A stretch of 6,060 nucleotides of DNA from Chitinophagia bacterium (GTDB lineage Bacteria; Bacteroidota; Bacteroidia; Chitinophagales; Chitinophagaceae): assembly GCA_010021705.1 (NCBI GenBank), contig RGMU01000102.1, positions 1-6,060 on the forward strand. The letters run 5' to 3'. The notes beneath the pieces were generated by a model. That model did not search any database. It had not been told where the DNA came from and worked only from the letters and a program-made list of their open reading frames with translations. The position numbers and the translations under genes are program-made. Below are positions 5,793-6,060 of this stretch, in pieces. The first letter of the stretch is position 1. Each line of letters opens with the position of its first letter.

Positions 5793-6060
5793 TTATTTTT
5801 TTCCACGTACCACCTTTTTTGGTGGATTAGCCTTAGCCTCTTCTATAATGGCTAACACTTCGGCTAAGGTTAGCTGTGCTGCTGTTTCGGTTTTGTCTTT
5901 GGGTATTTTATAATTTTTAAGCCCTTGCTTAATATAAGGTCCGTAGGGTCCTTTGAGAATCCTAATTTTTTCCTTCTCAAACACCTTTACTTCACTTTCC
6001 GATTTTTGCTTTATTTTATCATTAATCAAAGCAACCACATCAGGCAGGGAAACGGTATAG
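5793..6060 (-). CDS. topA: DNA topoisomerase I, C-terminal end (partial)
   Basis: The last 88 codons of a - strand gene are visible; the 5' part lies beyond the right edge, and the stop is TAA at 5793-5795. The sequence matches the C-terminal repeats of bacterial topoisomerase I (Toprim C-terminal repeat type). An incoming YTVSLPDVVALINDKI segment corresponds to the end of one repeat. Then comes a full repeat with IRILKGPYGPYIKQGLKNYKIP and LTLAEVLAIIEEA, and finally a basic tail (PPKKVVRGKK). TopA relaxes negatively supercoiled DNA; this region helps bind DNA, while the Toprim and active-site Tyr domains are outside the window. The short basic end is typical of Bacteroidota TopA. There is no clear terminator between it and the next gene 35 nt downstream, so read-through is likely. 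Confidence 0.92.
   Translation of the reverse strand, partial: YTVSLPDVVALINDKIKQKSESEVKVFEKEKIRILKGPYGPYIKQGLKNYKIPKDKTETAAQLTLAEVLAIIEEAKANPPKKVVRGKK

Noticed and set aside
5810..5825. Inverted repeat CCACC-TTTTTT-GGTGG near the topA end
   Set aside because: It encodes the PPKKVV stretch of the TopA tail. The stem has only five pairs and no T-run follows in either direction, so it is not a convincing terminator.

Overview
The window is an ordinary chromosomal core region that looks like the Bacteroidota, probably near the Chitinophagales/Sphingobacteriales. The main evidence is the single fused lpxC/fabZ gene and the gene order HD-phosphohydrolase, lpxD, lpxC/fabZ, lpxA. Supporting signs are heavy use of the ATA isoleucine codon, moderate AT-richness, and gene starts without clear Shine-Dalgarno sequences. 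The placement below phylum level is a guess.

Layout, left to right. On the + strand come the last 76 codons of a class A penicillin-binding protein (PBP1A type, 1-231), then an HD-domain metal-dependent phosphohydrolase (about 251-1468), lpxD (1513-2577), the bifunctional lpxC/fabZ fusion (2580-4049) and lpxA (4046-4849). The gaps between them are 19, 44 and 2 nt, and the last junction is a 4-nt overlap, so these genes are probably co-transcribed. A clear rho-independent terminator (4876-4909) closes the unit. On the - strand, converging on it, are the 3' end of topA (5793-6060, running off the window) and, 35 nt downstream of topA, a SirB1-like transglutaminase-fold protein (4882-5757). The terminator lies almost entirely inside the last codons of that convergent gene.

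How the genes work together: LpxA, LpxC and LpxD catalyse the first three steps of lipid A synthesis (O-acylation of UDP-GlcNAc, deacetylation, N-acylation). The FabZ half of the fusion dehydrates the same (R)-3-hydroxyacyl-ACP that LpxA and LpxD consume, so the fusion joins the lipid A commitment step to the competing phospholipid branch. The upstream PBP1A tail adds a peptidoglycan enzyme, giving a cell-envelope neighbourhood. The HD protein is the least understood member: its catalytic residues look intact but its substrate is unknown.

I did not find a clearly new system. The points most worth a second look are the HD hydrolase in the lipid A operon, the loss of an exposed LpxC C-terminus through fusion, uncertain non-ATG starts (TTG and GTG), a Gln at a usually His position in LpxA, a transglutaminase fold that appears to lack its Cys and His, and the terminator nested in convergent coding sequence.
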